Positions 1 through 7,984 of a stretch of 41,405 nucleotides of DNA are shown in pieces (the first letter of the stretch is position 1; every line of letters begins with the position of its first letter). A program made the position numbers and the translations under genes. The stretch covers positions 1 through 41,405 of the forward strand of contig DUMB01000019.1 in assembly GCA_012840085.1 (NCBI GenBank). Reading direction: 5' to 3'. The stretch is from Clostridiaceae bacterium. Its GTDB lineage: Bacteria; Bacillota; Clostridia; Acetivibrionales; DUMB01. The notes beneath the pieces were generated by a model. It did not search any database. It saw only the letters and a list, made by a program, of their open reading frames with translations, and was not told the origin of the DNA.

Positions 1-675
1 GGTTTTACCACCAACTCTGGCTAAAACGCCGTCAGCATGTGTTATTACAGTTTCGGGGCACCCCCATTGCTCAAAAATAACCGCAGCTTTTTCCAGGTCG
101 TCTGTACCTGTCAGAACTTTTGCTTCCACAATATCCAGCTTGATTTTGCTCATCAGCCTGGCTATTTCCTTTTTATCCGGAACATCTCCGAAAGAGATTT
201 CTTTTGTAACCGGGTCTACCTGCCTGACAAAGCTCTGCATATCTATTGACAGATCGTATCCTTTCGCTTTTAAACCCCTGATAAGGTTCATATCAAATTC
301 AGTGTCGGATATACCTGCAAGATGCATAAATTTTGTTTTAAGTACCGGAATTTCATCTATTTTAATAATCCCGGCGCTTTTTTTAATTATCAGCTTTCTC
401 TCATCAACATTTTCAGAAGGGTGGATAACCACCGAAAATGTGGTTTCATCCGAAGGGATGAGAAAAACATCTATTCCCAAATCCTCCATAGGCTTTAGGA
501 TGTCTTTATCTTTTTCAGACATTTTTGTTACTACAGCTACTTTTTTTCCCACTCTTGCCGAAACCGAAGCTCCGCATAGTACTGCGCTTCCCGGAGCTGT
601 CTTTGTTTCGCCCATGTATGGGGTTATTTCGTCATAGCACATGTGCCCTACAAAGGTAATGTCATAGAAACTCAT
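1..675 (-). CDS. PfkB/ribokinase-family sugar kinase, 3' end cut by window edge
   Basis: A reading frame without stops runs from ATG at 675 to the window edge (225 codons), so the C-terminus is missing. GGAGG lies about 7 bases before the ATG. The protein begins MSFYDITFVGHMCYDEITPY. That is the first strand and substrate-binding loop typical of PfkB kinases, followed by GETKTAPGSAVLCGASVSARVG, where the family has its Gly-rich, Ala-rich helix. The later stretch with IDMQSFVR and the EAKVLTG segment also fit the fold. The ATP-site GAGD motif would lie beyond the edge and cannot be checked. The family phosphorylates sugars or nucleosides using ATP in the cytoplasm. Its position next to the sugar locus suggests a ketose or ketose-phosphate kinase, but the substrate cannot be read. 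It is transcribed away from the AraC-type regulator. Confidence 0.8.
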   Translation of the reverse strand, partial: MSFYDITFVGHMCYDEITPYMGETKTAPGSAVLCGASVSARVGKKVAVVTKMSEKDKDILKPMEDLGIDVFLIPSDETTFSVVIHPSENVDERKLIIKKSAGIIKIDEIPVLKTKFMHLAGISDTEFDMNLIRGLKAKGYDLSIDMQSFVRQVDPVTKEISFGDVPDKKEIARLMSKIKLDIVEAKVLTGTDDLEKAAVIFEQWGCPETVITHADGVLARVGGKT

Positions 676-760
676 TTTGTGACCTCCAAACAAGTTATTC
701 TTTAAAAACATCAGTTATTTAAATACCTCAATATTTCAGTTGAACTTTAAAGGTCTGTCC

Positions 761-790
761 TTGTTTTTATCTTTATGATATAATTATAAT
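761..790 (+). promoter_or_regulatory. Possible promoter of the AraC-type regulator gene
   Basis: TTGTTT at 761-766 and TATAAT at 785-790 are separated by 18 bases and point towards the regulator gene, leaving a leader of about 100 bases. The divergent kinase gene starts at 675, so this 223-base gap must hold promoters for both genes. I saw no clear operator in it. Confidence 0.35.
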
Positions 791-898
791 GCTTTATATT
801 CAGTAAAATCTTGCTTGTTTTTGCTGATGAATAACACATTATTGCTATTAGTATGTCAATACCTATTACTATTGTGAAAAATGGAAGTGTGATTTGCT

Positions 899-1780
899 TT
901 GAGTGATAAAAGACTTCTGAAAGAAAATGTCAGTCACGGAAACAGCTCTTTTCCGCTGTGTGTATACAACAATGACCTTGGATACAAGGAGCATTTGCTC
1001 GATTACCACTGGCATGATGAAATTGAATTCTTATACATGAGTAAGGGCAAAGCTGTCTTTCAAATTGATTCCGTACCGGTAGAACTTCATGAGAATGAAG
1101 CAATTTTAATAAACAGCGGAGAAATACATTCAGGATATTCTCTTGATCATTCTTATTGTGTATACCACGCAGTAGTATTTTCACTGGAATTACTGTGCAG
1201 CAGTCCGCAGGATATCTGCTATGACCGCTATTTCGCACCTTTGGCCGGCGGCAGGCATAAACTTCCGCAAAAAATTACTGAAAAAAACAGCTGGGGAAAG
1301 GCAATCCTGGAGCATATAAGAAATATAATCAACTCTTTTACCTCAAAAGCCGAAGGCTATGAGATGGATATCAAATCCTCAATTTTTAAGATTTTTTCTC
1401 TGCTCTTTGCAAACAATGCCATAATCTGCCTGCCACAAAAAAGTACAGTAAAGCAGTATAAAACCGAAAGACTGAAAAAAGTATTGAATTTTATAAAAGA
1501 AAACTACCAGGATAAAATTAGCATTGATGACCTTGCCAAGGAAGCAAACTTAACCCGTTATCACTTTTGCCGGCTTTTTAAATCCCTCACAGGGCAAACA
1601 CCGGTTGAATATATTAATTGTTTTCGTATAAATCAGGCAATAAGGCTTCTGGAGGATGAAAATCTTAAAATCATGGATATAGCTCTTGAAGTTGGTTTTG
1701 ATAATTTCAGCTATTTTATTAAAAAATTCAGAGAATATAAGAATTGCACTCCATCTGAATACAGAAGGTTAATGCTGTAG
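899..1780 (+). CDS. AraC-family transcriptional regulator with cupin sensor domain
   Basis: A 293-residue DNA-binding regulator. Residues about 15-110 look like the AraC N-terminal cupin, with the HWHDEIEFLYMSKGKA segment and the later ILINSGEIHSGYS strand. Residues about 193-293 form the double helix-turn-helix of the AraC/XylS family, with ISIDDLAKEANLTRYHFCRLFK as the first helix pair and IMDIALEVGFDNFSYFIKKF as the second. The start is TTG at 899. It is the first usable start, because the in-frame ATG at 881 is stopped by TGA three codons later. GGAAG lies upstream at a fair distance. The gene diverges from the PfkB kinase and converges with the catabolic operon, so it probably senses a sugar or metabolite of this locus. 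Target genes are not visible. Confidence 0.85.
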   Translation: MSDKRLLKENVSHGNSSFPLCVYNNDLGYKEHLLDYHWHDEIEFLYMSKGKAVFQIDSVPVELHENEAILINSGEIHSGYSLDHSYCVYHAVVFSLELLCSSPQDICYDRYFAPLAGGRHKLPQKITEKNSWGKAILEHIRNIINSFTSKAEGYEMDIKSSIFKIFSLLFANNAIICLPQKSTVKQYKTERLKKVLNFIKENYQDKISIDDLAKEANLTRYHFCRLFKSLTGQTPVEYINCFRINQAIRLLEDENLKIMDIALEVGFDNFSYFIKKFREYKNCTPSEYRRLML

Positions 1781-1996
1781 GAGAAATTATCTTCTGCTTT
1801 ATTTTAATTACATAATCAATACATAATGAATAGTTTTACAACTACATATAATCTTGCAGTAATGTAAAATGTATATATTATGAGTATATCATTGATCGTG
1901 GCTAGTATATTTATGAAATCAATACCTTTTGTGGCCAGCCGCTTTATAAAGTATGCTATATACTTCCATCAATTGTGCAAAAAATGGTTGTAAACA

Positions 1997-2048
1997 AAGG
2001 ACACTGCTATATTTTATTCAATTTATAGTTTATTATAGCAGTGTCCTT
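1997..2048 (-). terminator. Stem-loop terminator of the catabolic operon
   Basis: A perfect 15-bp stem, AAGGACACTGCTATA at 1997-2011 pairing with 2034-2048, encloses a 22-base AT-rich loop. Read on the minus strand it follows the aldo/keto reductase stop by 35 bases and runs into a moderately T-rich stretch (CCTTTGTTTAC). It could also end the convergent regulator transcript, so it may work in both directions. The remaining gap (1781-1996) shows nothing else I can support. Confidence 0.6.
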
Positions 2049-2082
2049 ATGCTGAGCATGCTTTAAATCGTTCAGCAATTTA

Positions 2083-3105
2083 CTATCTTGTTGTGATCTC
2101 TCCGTTTATATCCCACAGGTCTTCCCATCCTTTTGCACCATCCCACAGGAATACCTGTCCTTTAATAAGCCTGCAATTCTTATCGACCGTAGCAAGCTCT
2201 TTCATTTCTTCCTCAGTGAGAGGATCTTCTGTCACGCACCTGATGTTGCTGGCATATTCATTGCAGTAAATAGAGAATGGAATAGGAATCTGTCCGCGCT
2301 GAACTGCCCACTTGATGCAAATAATTGCCGGGTGAACATTATGCGCTTTTGCAATTTTAACAACTACAGGATCTTCAATATCTACTGCATCATCTGGCGT
2401 CTTATCACGGTCAGGACGTGTTGGTGACCCAATAGGACAAAATCCGATAGGCTGTATACCATGGTCAAGGCAGAACTGGAACAACTCCGGCTGCTGGAAG
2501 CATGGATGCAGTTCCATCTCATTGGCTGCAGGCATGATAGTGCAATCACGCAGTAACAGTTTCAGCTTTGGAATGGTCATATTGGATGTTCCAATATACC
2601 TTACATAACCGGCCTTTTGGAGGCGTTCCATCTGGTACCAGGTTTCCATGTATTCTTCGTGGTTGTATGGTTTTGCGTCAGGATTATGGTAATCCGGTGG
2701 TGCCCCCTTGGGATGGAAGTTGCGGAACGGCCAGTGGATAAAGTACAAATCAATGTAGTCAAGTTTCAGGTCCTTAAGTGATTTTGCGCAGGAAAGCAGG
2801 ACATCTCCTTTTCCATGCATGTCATTCCATACCTTGGATGTTATAAACAGCTCTTCTCTCTTTATCCCGGATTTCATAATGTCCTGAAAAACTTCACCGA
2901 TTAAATCTTCATTTCCATAAACCGATGCACAGTCAAAAAGCCTGAAACCAACCTCAGCCGCACCCCTCACAGCTTCAGCTATCTGCTCGGCTGTAAAGCG
3001 GTCCGAACCAAATGTGCCCATACCAATGGCAGGTATTTTTTCACCACCGCGCAAAGTTCTCGTTGGCACTAATTTAGGATCAATTCTGTCATTTACATTT
3101 GTCAT
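2083..3105 (-). CDS. Aldo/keto reductase
   Basis: A cytoplasmic NAD(P)H-dependent oxidoreductase of 340 residues with the (beta/alpha)8 AKR fold. The catalytic tetrad is visible: D58 and Y63 in FDCASVYGNE, K91 in ITSKVW and H124 in LYFIHWPF. The start ATG at 3105 follows AAAGGAGAGG. The frame stays open 36 codons further upstream, but that part is AT-rich low-complexity sequence with no ribosome site. It resembles aldose/xylose-reductase-like AKRs, which interconvert aldoses and polyols. It is the last gene of the catabolic operon, 120 bases after the fucU-like gene. The gap between them is AT-rich with short AAATT-type repeats. I infer that it reduces the aldose released by the GH95-like enzyme. 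Reduction of lactaldehyde or another short aldehyde is an alternative. Confidence 0.85.
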   Translation of the reverse strand: MTNVNDRIDPKLVPTRTLRGGEKIPAIGMGTFGSDRFTAEQIAEAVRGAAEVGFRLFDCASVYGNEDLIGEVFQDIMKSGIKREELFITSKVWNDMHGKGDVLLSCAKSLKDLKLDYIDLYFIHWPFRNFHPKGAPPDYHNPDAKPYNHEEYMETWYQMERLQKAGYVRYIGTSNMTIPKLKLLLRDCTIMPAANEMELHPCFQQPELFQFCLDHGIQPIGFCPIGSPTRPDRDKTPDDAVDIEDPVVVKIAKAHNVHPAIICIKWAVQRGQIPIPFSIYCNEYASNIRCVTEDPLTEEEMKELATVDKNCRLIKGQVFLWDGAKGWEDLWDINGEITTR

Positions 3106-3225
3106 AACAACCTCTCCTTTACATTTTAAATTAAAATTCAAATTAAAATATCCTAATTCAAATTTGTCTTTTCGCATCCCAGTTAAAATTTCTTGTGAGC
3201 ATTTTAAATTCAAGAACTTAATCTG

Positions 3226-3657
3226 CTATTCTACTACGACACCTTTTTTCAAAATTATATTTGCATACAGTGCCTTTTCTCCTGTAGCTACGATAGCGTA
3301 TGCTTTTTTGGCCCTTTCATAAAAGGCAAACCTTTCAATATGCTCAAACTTGTTGTTAACAGCTTCATGCTTCGTGACGATTTGTTTGTAAACATCCCAT
3401 ATGGGTGTTTCCACTTTATCCCCCGGGACAACCTGCATAAGTGCTACAGGTGCATCAACATAGGCGTCCAGCGGGAAAAACTTTAAAATGGCGTCCAGAA
3501 GCTCGGGTACATTATGTCCGTCACAGCGAATTAATCTTTGCGCGTAGTTGGCAGCAGGGAAATTGCCGTCTGAAATTACAATTTCATCTCCGTGTCCCAT
3601 TTCCATTAATACTTTTAAAAGTTCCGGCGATAGAATTGAAGGTATTCCTTTTAACAT
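3226..3657 (-). CDS. fucU: FucU/RbsD-family sugar mutarotase
   Basis: A 143-residue cytoplasmic protein matching the RbsD/FucU family along its length. It opens MLKGIPSILSPELLKVL, followed by the signature GHGDEIVISDGNFPAA, which carries the conserved His (H22) and Asp (D30). FucU enzymes interconvert the alpha and beta anomers of L-fucose and related sugars, whereas RbsD acts on ribose. The opening and the DGNFPA motif fit the FucU branch better. It sits between the GatZ-like gene and the aldo/keto reductase. An anomer-converting enzyme beside a reductase makes sense if the substrate is a free aldose entering the cell. The preceding GAAAGGA lies about 11 bases before the ATG, so initiation may be moderate. 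Confidence 0.9.
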   Translation of the reverse strand: MLKGIPSILSPELLKVLMEMGHGDEIVISDGNFPAANYAQRLIRCDGHNVPELLDAILKFFPLDAYVDAPVALMQVVPGDKVETPIWDVYKQIVTKHEAVNNKFEHIERFAFYERAKKAYAIVATGEKALYANIILKKGVVVE

Positions 3658-3689
3658 TGTTCATTCAGTCCTTTCTTTTTTTATCTATT

Positions 3690-3765
3690 TACTTTCTTAC
3701 TACTTTCTTATTACTTCCTTTTTACTTTCTTTTACCTTCTTACTACTTTCTTATTACTTTCTTCT
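3690..3765 (-). repeat. 11-bp polypyrimidine tandem array between gatZ and fucU
   Basis: Seven head-to-tail copies of TACTTTCTTAY (one copy has 10 bases) fill about half of the 160-base gap between two genes of the same operon. Longer identity is seen as an exact 23-bp repeat at 3694-3716 and 3737-3759. In the transcript this region is a purine-rich, unstructured AAGAAAGTA series just upstream of the fucU ribosome site. It has no long coding frame of its own. Confidence 0.8.
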
Positions 3766-3817
3766 CTATTTACTTACTGACTTTTTACACTATCATTTTT
3801 ACTTCTGCATTTGCTAA

Positions 3818-5161
3818 TTATTTGCATCTCGCATTTTCCAGAGTAATATCAGGAGTTACTGCATATATATAGTCATCTATACAGTCCACGATTCGGTCCT
3901 TCAAAAGTGCCTCCGGATCGTTTTTCAGAAGCCCGTTTCTAATCTTTCTGTACTGGAGGGGCATAAATGCACTTATCAATGTGAGCGGTATGGTTGTGCT
4001 TCTAAGATTGCTAATCATAAGTTCAAGGGATTCCCTAACTTCCTTTATTGGAAGGTAATAACGGCACCGGTCGGAAAGACTGTATTTTCTGGCTATTCTT
4101 ATTTTACTTCCGTTTCCGTGATAGTGGTTCTTCCAATACTCTGGATTTTTGCCCATGCAGTCATCAAGTACGTTTATAAAGTTGGATAATTGTATGTCAG
4201 GATTATACCTGAAAAGCTCGTTTTCAATATGATTAAGGGCAAACAAGCCTTCCCTCAATGCAAAAGTCAATGCAGGCCCTACCTTTAAAATGGCGATGCC
4301 GTCTTCCACCATCTGCTTTAAAGCCTCTGCTGTCTGGTAGTCTGTTGAATGGCCCTCAAATACAAGATTTGGATACTTCCTGAGCGCATTACAAAGCTCC
4401 CTGGCTGATTCACGGTTGTACTCGTGAATTGTTTCATCCCCGAATTCAACTCCGGGCTGGACAACAATGGCAACTACGTTTTCCCATGCACTATGAAGAT
4501 TATGTTTTAAGAAGGCTTTTTTGAAAGTCTCTACCGTATCCTCAAAGTCTTCAACCTTTGTAACCTGTATTCCTTCATCCTCTTCCTGGCTGCCTCCCGG
4601 TATAGGGACTTCACTTCCGACAACATATACAGGCTGTACCGCATTAGGGTTTGCTTCTTTAAGCTGGGCAAAGGCTTTCTCAGCTTCACTGCACAACACT
4701 GCCCCTCTTTCTGCGATGATCTCAGTATCAAGCCGTTTTCCCTTGTCATCATCACCAAGGTGCATGCTTGTATCGATATGTATCTTTGTAAATCCTGCAA
4801 GGACATACTGTCTTACCAGCTCTACCGCCTTTTCCATAGCTTCGGCAGATTTCTCATTCTTCCACGTTAACGGCCCTAAATGGTCACCCCCGAGAATGAT
4901 CATATCGACAGGAAAATCCACCTTTTTTGCGATAGTGTATACAAATTCCTTAAAGTCTTCGGGGGTCATGCCTGTATACCCGCCAAACTGGTTTACCTGA
5001 TTTGCAGTAGCTTCAATAAGTACATATTCATTGCGTTTAAGAGCACGTTCCATCACTGCTTCGATAACATAATCGTTGGCGGTACAAGCTGAATAAATCC
5101 CTCTTGCAATGCCACTTTTCTGCATTCTTACAATTTCCCTCAAAGGATGTTTCCTATCCAT
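3818..5161 (-). CDS. gatZ: GatZ/KbaZ-like protein (tagatose-bisphosphate aldolase subunit or tagatose-6-phosphate 4-epimerase)
   Basis: A 447-residue protein matching the GatZ/KbaZ family over its full length. Landmarks are GIYSACTANDYVIEAVMERA, LIEATANQVNQFGGYTGM, ILGGDHLGPLTW, HIDTSMHLGDD, the YVVGSEVPIPGG segment, FEGHSTDYQ and ILKVGPALTFALRE. In enterobacteria GatZ/KbaZ supports the class II aldolase GatY/KbaY. No GatY-like aldolase is encoded here. Stand-alone members of this family have been described as epimerases converting D-tagatose 6-phosphate to D-fructose 6-phosphate, and the context favours that role. The start ATG at 5161 follows AAAGGAGAGAG. The gene lies 15 bases after the GatD-like gene in the same operon. 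Confidence 0.9.
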   Translation of the reverse strand: MDRKHPLREIVRMQKSGIARGIYSACTANDYVIEAVMERALKRNEYVLIEATANQVNQFGGYTGMTPEDFKEFVYTIAKKVDFPVDMIILGGDHLGPLTWKNEKSAEAMEKAVELVRQYVLAGFTKIHIDTSMHLGDDDKGKRLDTEIIAERGAVLCSEAEKAFAQLKEANPNAVQPVYVVGSEVPIPGGSQEEDEGIQVTKVEDFEDTVETFKKAFLKHNLHSAWENVVAIVVQPGVEFGDETIHEYNRESARELCNALRKYPNLVFEGHSTDYQTAEALKQMVEDGIAILKVGPALTFALREGLFALNHIENELFRYNPDIQLSNFINVLDDCMGKNPEYWKNHYHGNGSKIRIARKYSLSDRCRYYLPIKEVRESLELMISNLRSTTIPLTLISAFMPLQYRKIRNGLLKNDPEALLKDRIVDCIDDYIYAVTPDITLENARCK

Positions 5162-5176
5162 TTTCTCTCTCCTTTT

Positions 5177-6223
5177 TCAATCATTAATAATCATAATCTT
5201 TCCCTTAACAAAGCCCGGTTTTTTGTACATTTCAAAACCTTCCTTTATTCTGCTTAAGGGCAGCTTCCTGAATATCAGACTTTCATCAAACTTTAGTTCA
5301 CCTGTTGAGAAATAATGTGCCGTCAATTTCCACTCCTGTCCCGGAAACGGTGCGCTGTAGGACATCCAGGAGCCTGTCAGGTTAAATTCTTTACGGTTCA
5401 TGTTTTCGAAAAGACCGGGGGTAAACACAAGATCTCTGGTCGGAGTCCCTATAAAACAAATTTCCGCTTTGTTTCCTGCAAGTTCAAACGCAAGCTTCAT
5501 TGTCACATCTACACCTGCAGTTTCATAAACATAAGCAAAACCCCTGTTATTTGTCATGTCTTTTACAATTTCTTTGAAATCCTTGTCAAGGGTGTTAATT
5601 GTGACATCTGCACCAAATTTTCTGGCAATGTCAAGCCTGTCATTATCTATATCAAATACAAAAACTCTTTTTGCTCCAAATATTTTTGCCCACTGAGCAG
5701 TGAAAAGTCCAATTGTTCCTCCGCCAAGAATTGCCACATCTTGTCCGCCTTTATAATTAAGCCGGTTAAGACCGTGCAGGGCTACGGTAGAAGGTTCAAA
5801 GAATGCTCCTTGTTCAAAAGATACACTTGGATCAAACTTTACGACGTTTCTTTCAGGAACTTTAACATATTCTGCAAAACTCCCCTGAATTCTTGAACCT
5901 ATAAACGTATAATTCTTACACAGGGAGTAGTCCCCCTTCTGGCAGTCTTCACATCTTAAGCATGGAACCAGCGGAACGCCTGCAACCCGGTCACCACATT
6001 TTACAGAGGATACTCCTTCTCCCACTTCTACTACTTCACCTGAAAATTCATGTCCAAGAATGATGGGAAAGTAATGAACCATACCAAGGTTGACTCTTGG
6101 CACATCCGACCCGCAAATACCCGTTGCTTTTACCTTTACAAGAACTTCACCCGCGCCTGCCTGCGGATCCTGATAATCTTCATATCTTAAATCTTCTTTT
6201 GCATATAAAACTGCGGCTTTCAT
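5177..6223 (-). CDS. gatD: GatD-like zinc-dependent polyol(-phosphate) dehydrogenase
   Basis: A 348-residue medium-chain dehydrogenase. Catalytic zinc ligands are C37 (GICGSD) and H58/E59 (LGHEFSGE). The structural zinc cysteines are C88, C91, C94 and C102. A Rossmann motif, AILGGGTIGLFTAQ, follows. Several segments closely resemble enterobacterial galactitol-1-phosphate 5-dehydrogenase: CGSDVPR, HYFPIILGHEFSG, CKNYTFIGSR and GSWMSYSAPFPGQEW. GatD oxidises galactitol 1-phosphate to D-tagatose 6-phosphate with NAD. I chose ATG at 6223 because GAGGTGA lies 5 bases before it; the in-frame GTG at 6232 is part of that ribosome site. It sits between the FGGY kinase and GatZ. Without a PTS here, its substrate could be the free polyol rather than the phosphate. 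Confidence 0.9.
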   Translation of the reverse strand: MKAAVLYAKEDLRYEDYQDPQAGAGEVLVKVKATGICGSDVPRVNLGMVHYFPIILGHEFSGEVVEVGEGVSSVKCGDRVAGVPLVPCLRCEDCQKGDYSLCKNYTFIGSRIQGSFAEYVKVPERNVVKFDPSVSFEQGAFFEPSTVALHGLNRLNYKGGQDVAILGGGTIGLFTAQWAKIFGAKRVFVFDIDNDRLDIARKFGADVTINTLDKDFKEIVKDMTNNRGFAYVYETAGVDVTMKLAFELAGNKAEICFIGTPTRDLVFTPGLFENMNRKEFNLTGSWMSYSAPFPGQEWKLTAHYFSTGELKFDESLIFRKLPLSRIKEGFEMYKKPGFVKGKIMIIND

Positions 6224-6249
6224 TTCTGTCACCTCACAAATAATTTGAT

Positions 6250-7776
6250 CTATTTAATTCCATCTACTTTGGCCATTGTGTCTTTCAACTTGTCATACAA
6301 TTCAAGGTAAATTTCATAATATTTCTTATATATCCCGTTATTTTGCATATCCGGTTCATGTGTCCTGGTAATGCTCACAGTCCTTTTTACAGCCTCATCA
6401 AAGCTTTTGTATTCACCTATTCCAACTCCTGCAAGGATGGCTGAACCCAGGGTTGTAGCCGTATCTGAGGTGGGTACTTTTATCTTTTTACCTGTCACAT
6501 CAGCTTTTATTTGAGTCCAGACCCTGCTGTTGGCTGCCCCGCCCATTGAAATAAGCTCATCAACTGTAACGCCAACTTCTTCAGCAGTCTGAAGATTGTG
6601 ATGCAATGCATATGCACAGCCTTCAAGCACTGACCGGATCATGTGTTTCCTTGTTTTGTCATACCCAAGTCCGAAAAATACTCCCTTTGCGTGTTTATCC
6701 CAGATTGGAGATCTTTCACCTGCCATATACGGGAGAAAAATCACCCCATCAGAACCAGGGCTTATTGAGCTCGCCTCTTCATCCATAATCTGGAATACAT
6801 TGGCTTTACCGGTTTCCTTTGCCAGGTTCTCTTCATATGCCCCCAACTGTTCTTTGAACCATTTAATGCTGCCTCCTCCTCCGACGGTTCCCCCTTGAAG
6901 GAGCCAGAGATTTGGTATTACATGAAAACTTAGAATTAGTTTGGGATGCGCTATTGCCTCATCAAGACATATGCTCATACCACCTGCCTGGCCGCCTTGT
7001 TCCTGAGTCTGTCCTTTCTGAAACACGCCGGCTCCCAAGGTGCCACAGCAGGCATCCAACCCGCCTGCAACAACAGGTATTCCTTTTGGAAGACCGGTTT
7101 CTTCAGATGCTTTATCCGTAACTTCTCCGACAACTTCATGACACTCGTATATTTCAGGCAGTTTTTCTCTTTCTATGCCTAACTCATCACAGAATTGCTC
7201 TTCCCATTTGCCTGTTTTCATATTGAAGCAATGAAGACCATAGCCTTGTGAAATGTCCTGGCTCATTATTCCTGTAAGTCTATATATTATGTAACTGTTG
7301 CTCTGAAGGAATTTGAATGTGTTTCTGTAGACATCAGGTTTATTTTTCTTAAACCATAGAATTTTTGGGGTTGAATATGTAGGTTCAAAAGAATTGCCGC
7401 TTATTTGAAATATTTTCTCAAAGCCAACTTTTTCTGTAACCTCAGTACAGATATCCGATGATCTGGAATCCATCCATATGGGTGTCCTGTGAAGGATTTC
7501 GCCATTTTTGTCGACAGGAATTGCAGACCAGCTTTGACCATCTACTCCTATGCCTGCAATACATTTCGCATCAACTCTTCCTGTTTGTATTGCTTCTTTG
7601 ATAGCTTCACAAACTGCGTCCCACCACATATAGGGATCCTGCTCTGCATAACCGGGTGCCGGATAATAAACAGGATATGACTTTGTTGATTGTGCCACAA
7701 CTTTTCCGTCAAGATCAAAAACAGCCACTTTGCACCCGGAAGTACCAATGTCAATTCCCAGCAATAATTTACTCAT
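6250..7776 (-). CDS. FGGY-family carbohydrate kinase (xylulokinase-like)
   Basis: A cytoplasmic ATP-dependent sugar kinase of 508 residues, a normal length for the FGGY family. The N-terminal phosphate-binding segment LLGIDIGTSGCKVAVFD is followed by PGYAEQDPYMWWDAV, the GIGVDGQSWS motif and PIWMDSRS. The C-terminal half has the GGLDACCGTLGAG loop, DGVIFLPYMAGERSP and the nucleotide-site ISMGGAANSRVWTQIKADVTG. It resembles xylulokinase, but the family covers xylulose, ribulose, fuculose, rhamnulose, glycerol and others. First gene of the catabolic operon, so it probably phosphorylates the ketose or polyol of the pathway. I chose ATG at 7776 with AGGGGA about 9 bases upstream. A TTG seven codons earlier overlaps that site. 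Confidence 0.88.
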   Translation of the reverse strand: MSKLLLGIDIGTSGCKVAVFDLDGKVVAQSTKSYPVYYPAPGYAEQDPYMWWDAVCEAIKEAIQTGRVDAKCIAGIGVDGQSWSAIPVDKNGEILHRTPIWMDSRSSDICTEVTEKVGFEKIFQISGNSFEPTYSTPKILWFKKNKPDVYRNTFKFLQSNSYIIYRLTGIMSQDISQGYGLHCFNMKTGKWEEQFCDELGIEREKLPEIYECHEVVGEVTDKASEETGLPKGIPVVAGGLDACCGTLGAGVFQKGQTQEQGGQAGGMSICLDEAIAHPKLILSFHVIPNLWLLQGGTVGGGGSIKWFKEQLGAYEENLAKETGKANVFQIMDEEASSISPGSDGVIFLPYMAGERSPIWDKHAKGVFFGLGYDKTRKHMIRSVLEGCAYALHHNLQTAEEVGVTVDELISMGGAANSRVWTQIKADVTGKKIKVPTSDTATTLGSAILAGVGIGEYKSFDEAVKRTVSITRTHEPDMQNNGIYKKYYEIYLELYDKLKDTMAKVDGIK

Positions 7777-7865
7777 ATGCGTATATCCCCTTTTCAATTA
7801 ACATAATTTAAATAATGCATTTGGATGGTATATAAAGCGCATTACATATTATGTCATATTTTGTT

Positions 7866-7908
7866 GCAACGTTATGTTTATCTATTAATAATTAGAGCTA
7901 AACGTTTC
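7866..7908 (-). promoter_or_regulatory. LacI-type operator region upstream of the catabolic operon
   Basis: GCTAAACGTTTC at 7897-7908 has a perfect AAACGTTT core and is identical over 12 bases to the site in front of the LacI-type gene. A weaker relative, GCAACGTTAT at 7866-7875, shares the AACGTT core. The two centres are 33 bp apart, about three DNA turns. A possible promoter for the kinase operon, TTGCAA then TGTAAT with 17 bases between, begins within the second site. The promoter call is weak; the operator call rests on recurrence of the motif. Confidence 0.65.
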
Positions 7909-7930
7909 GTTTTTTGTGATAAAAAGTATC

Positions 7931-7955
7931 TGCTTCTACTTGAAATGCAGAAGCA
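7931..7955 (-). terminator. Possible terminator of the LacI-type gene
   Basis: TGCTTCT pairs with AGAAGCA across an 11-base loop. On the minus strand the stem is followed by GATACTTTTTATC. It lies 30 bases after the regulator's stop codon and before the operator of the next operon, so it would separate the two transcripts. The stem is short. Confidence 0.4.
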
Positions 7956-7984
7956 AACGGTATATTTAATTGTCACTCAGCTTG

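Noticed and set aside
140..637. Plus-strand open frame of 165 codons
   Set aside because: It is antisense to the PfkB kinase, whose minus-strand product matches a known family; the plus-strand product does not.
2083..3213. Longer form of the aldo/keto reductase beginning at 3213
   Set aside because: The extra 36 residues come from AT-rich intergenic repeats. A strong ribosome site stands at the ATG at 3105.
3690..3765. CRISPR-like array
   Set aside because: The units are 11 bp without spacers; this is a simple tandem repeat, and no cas gene is present.
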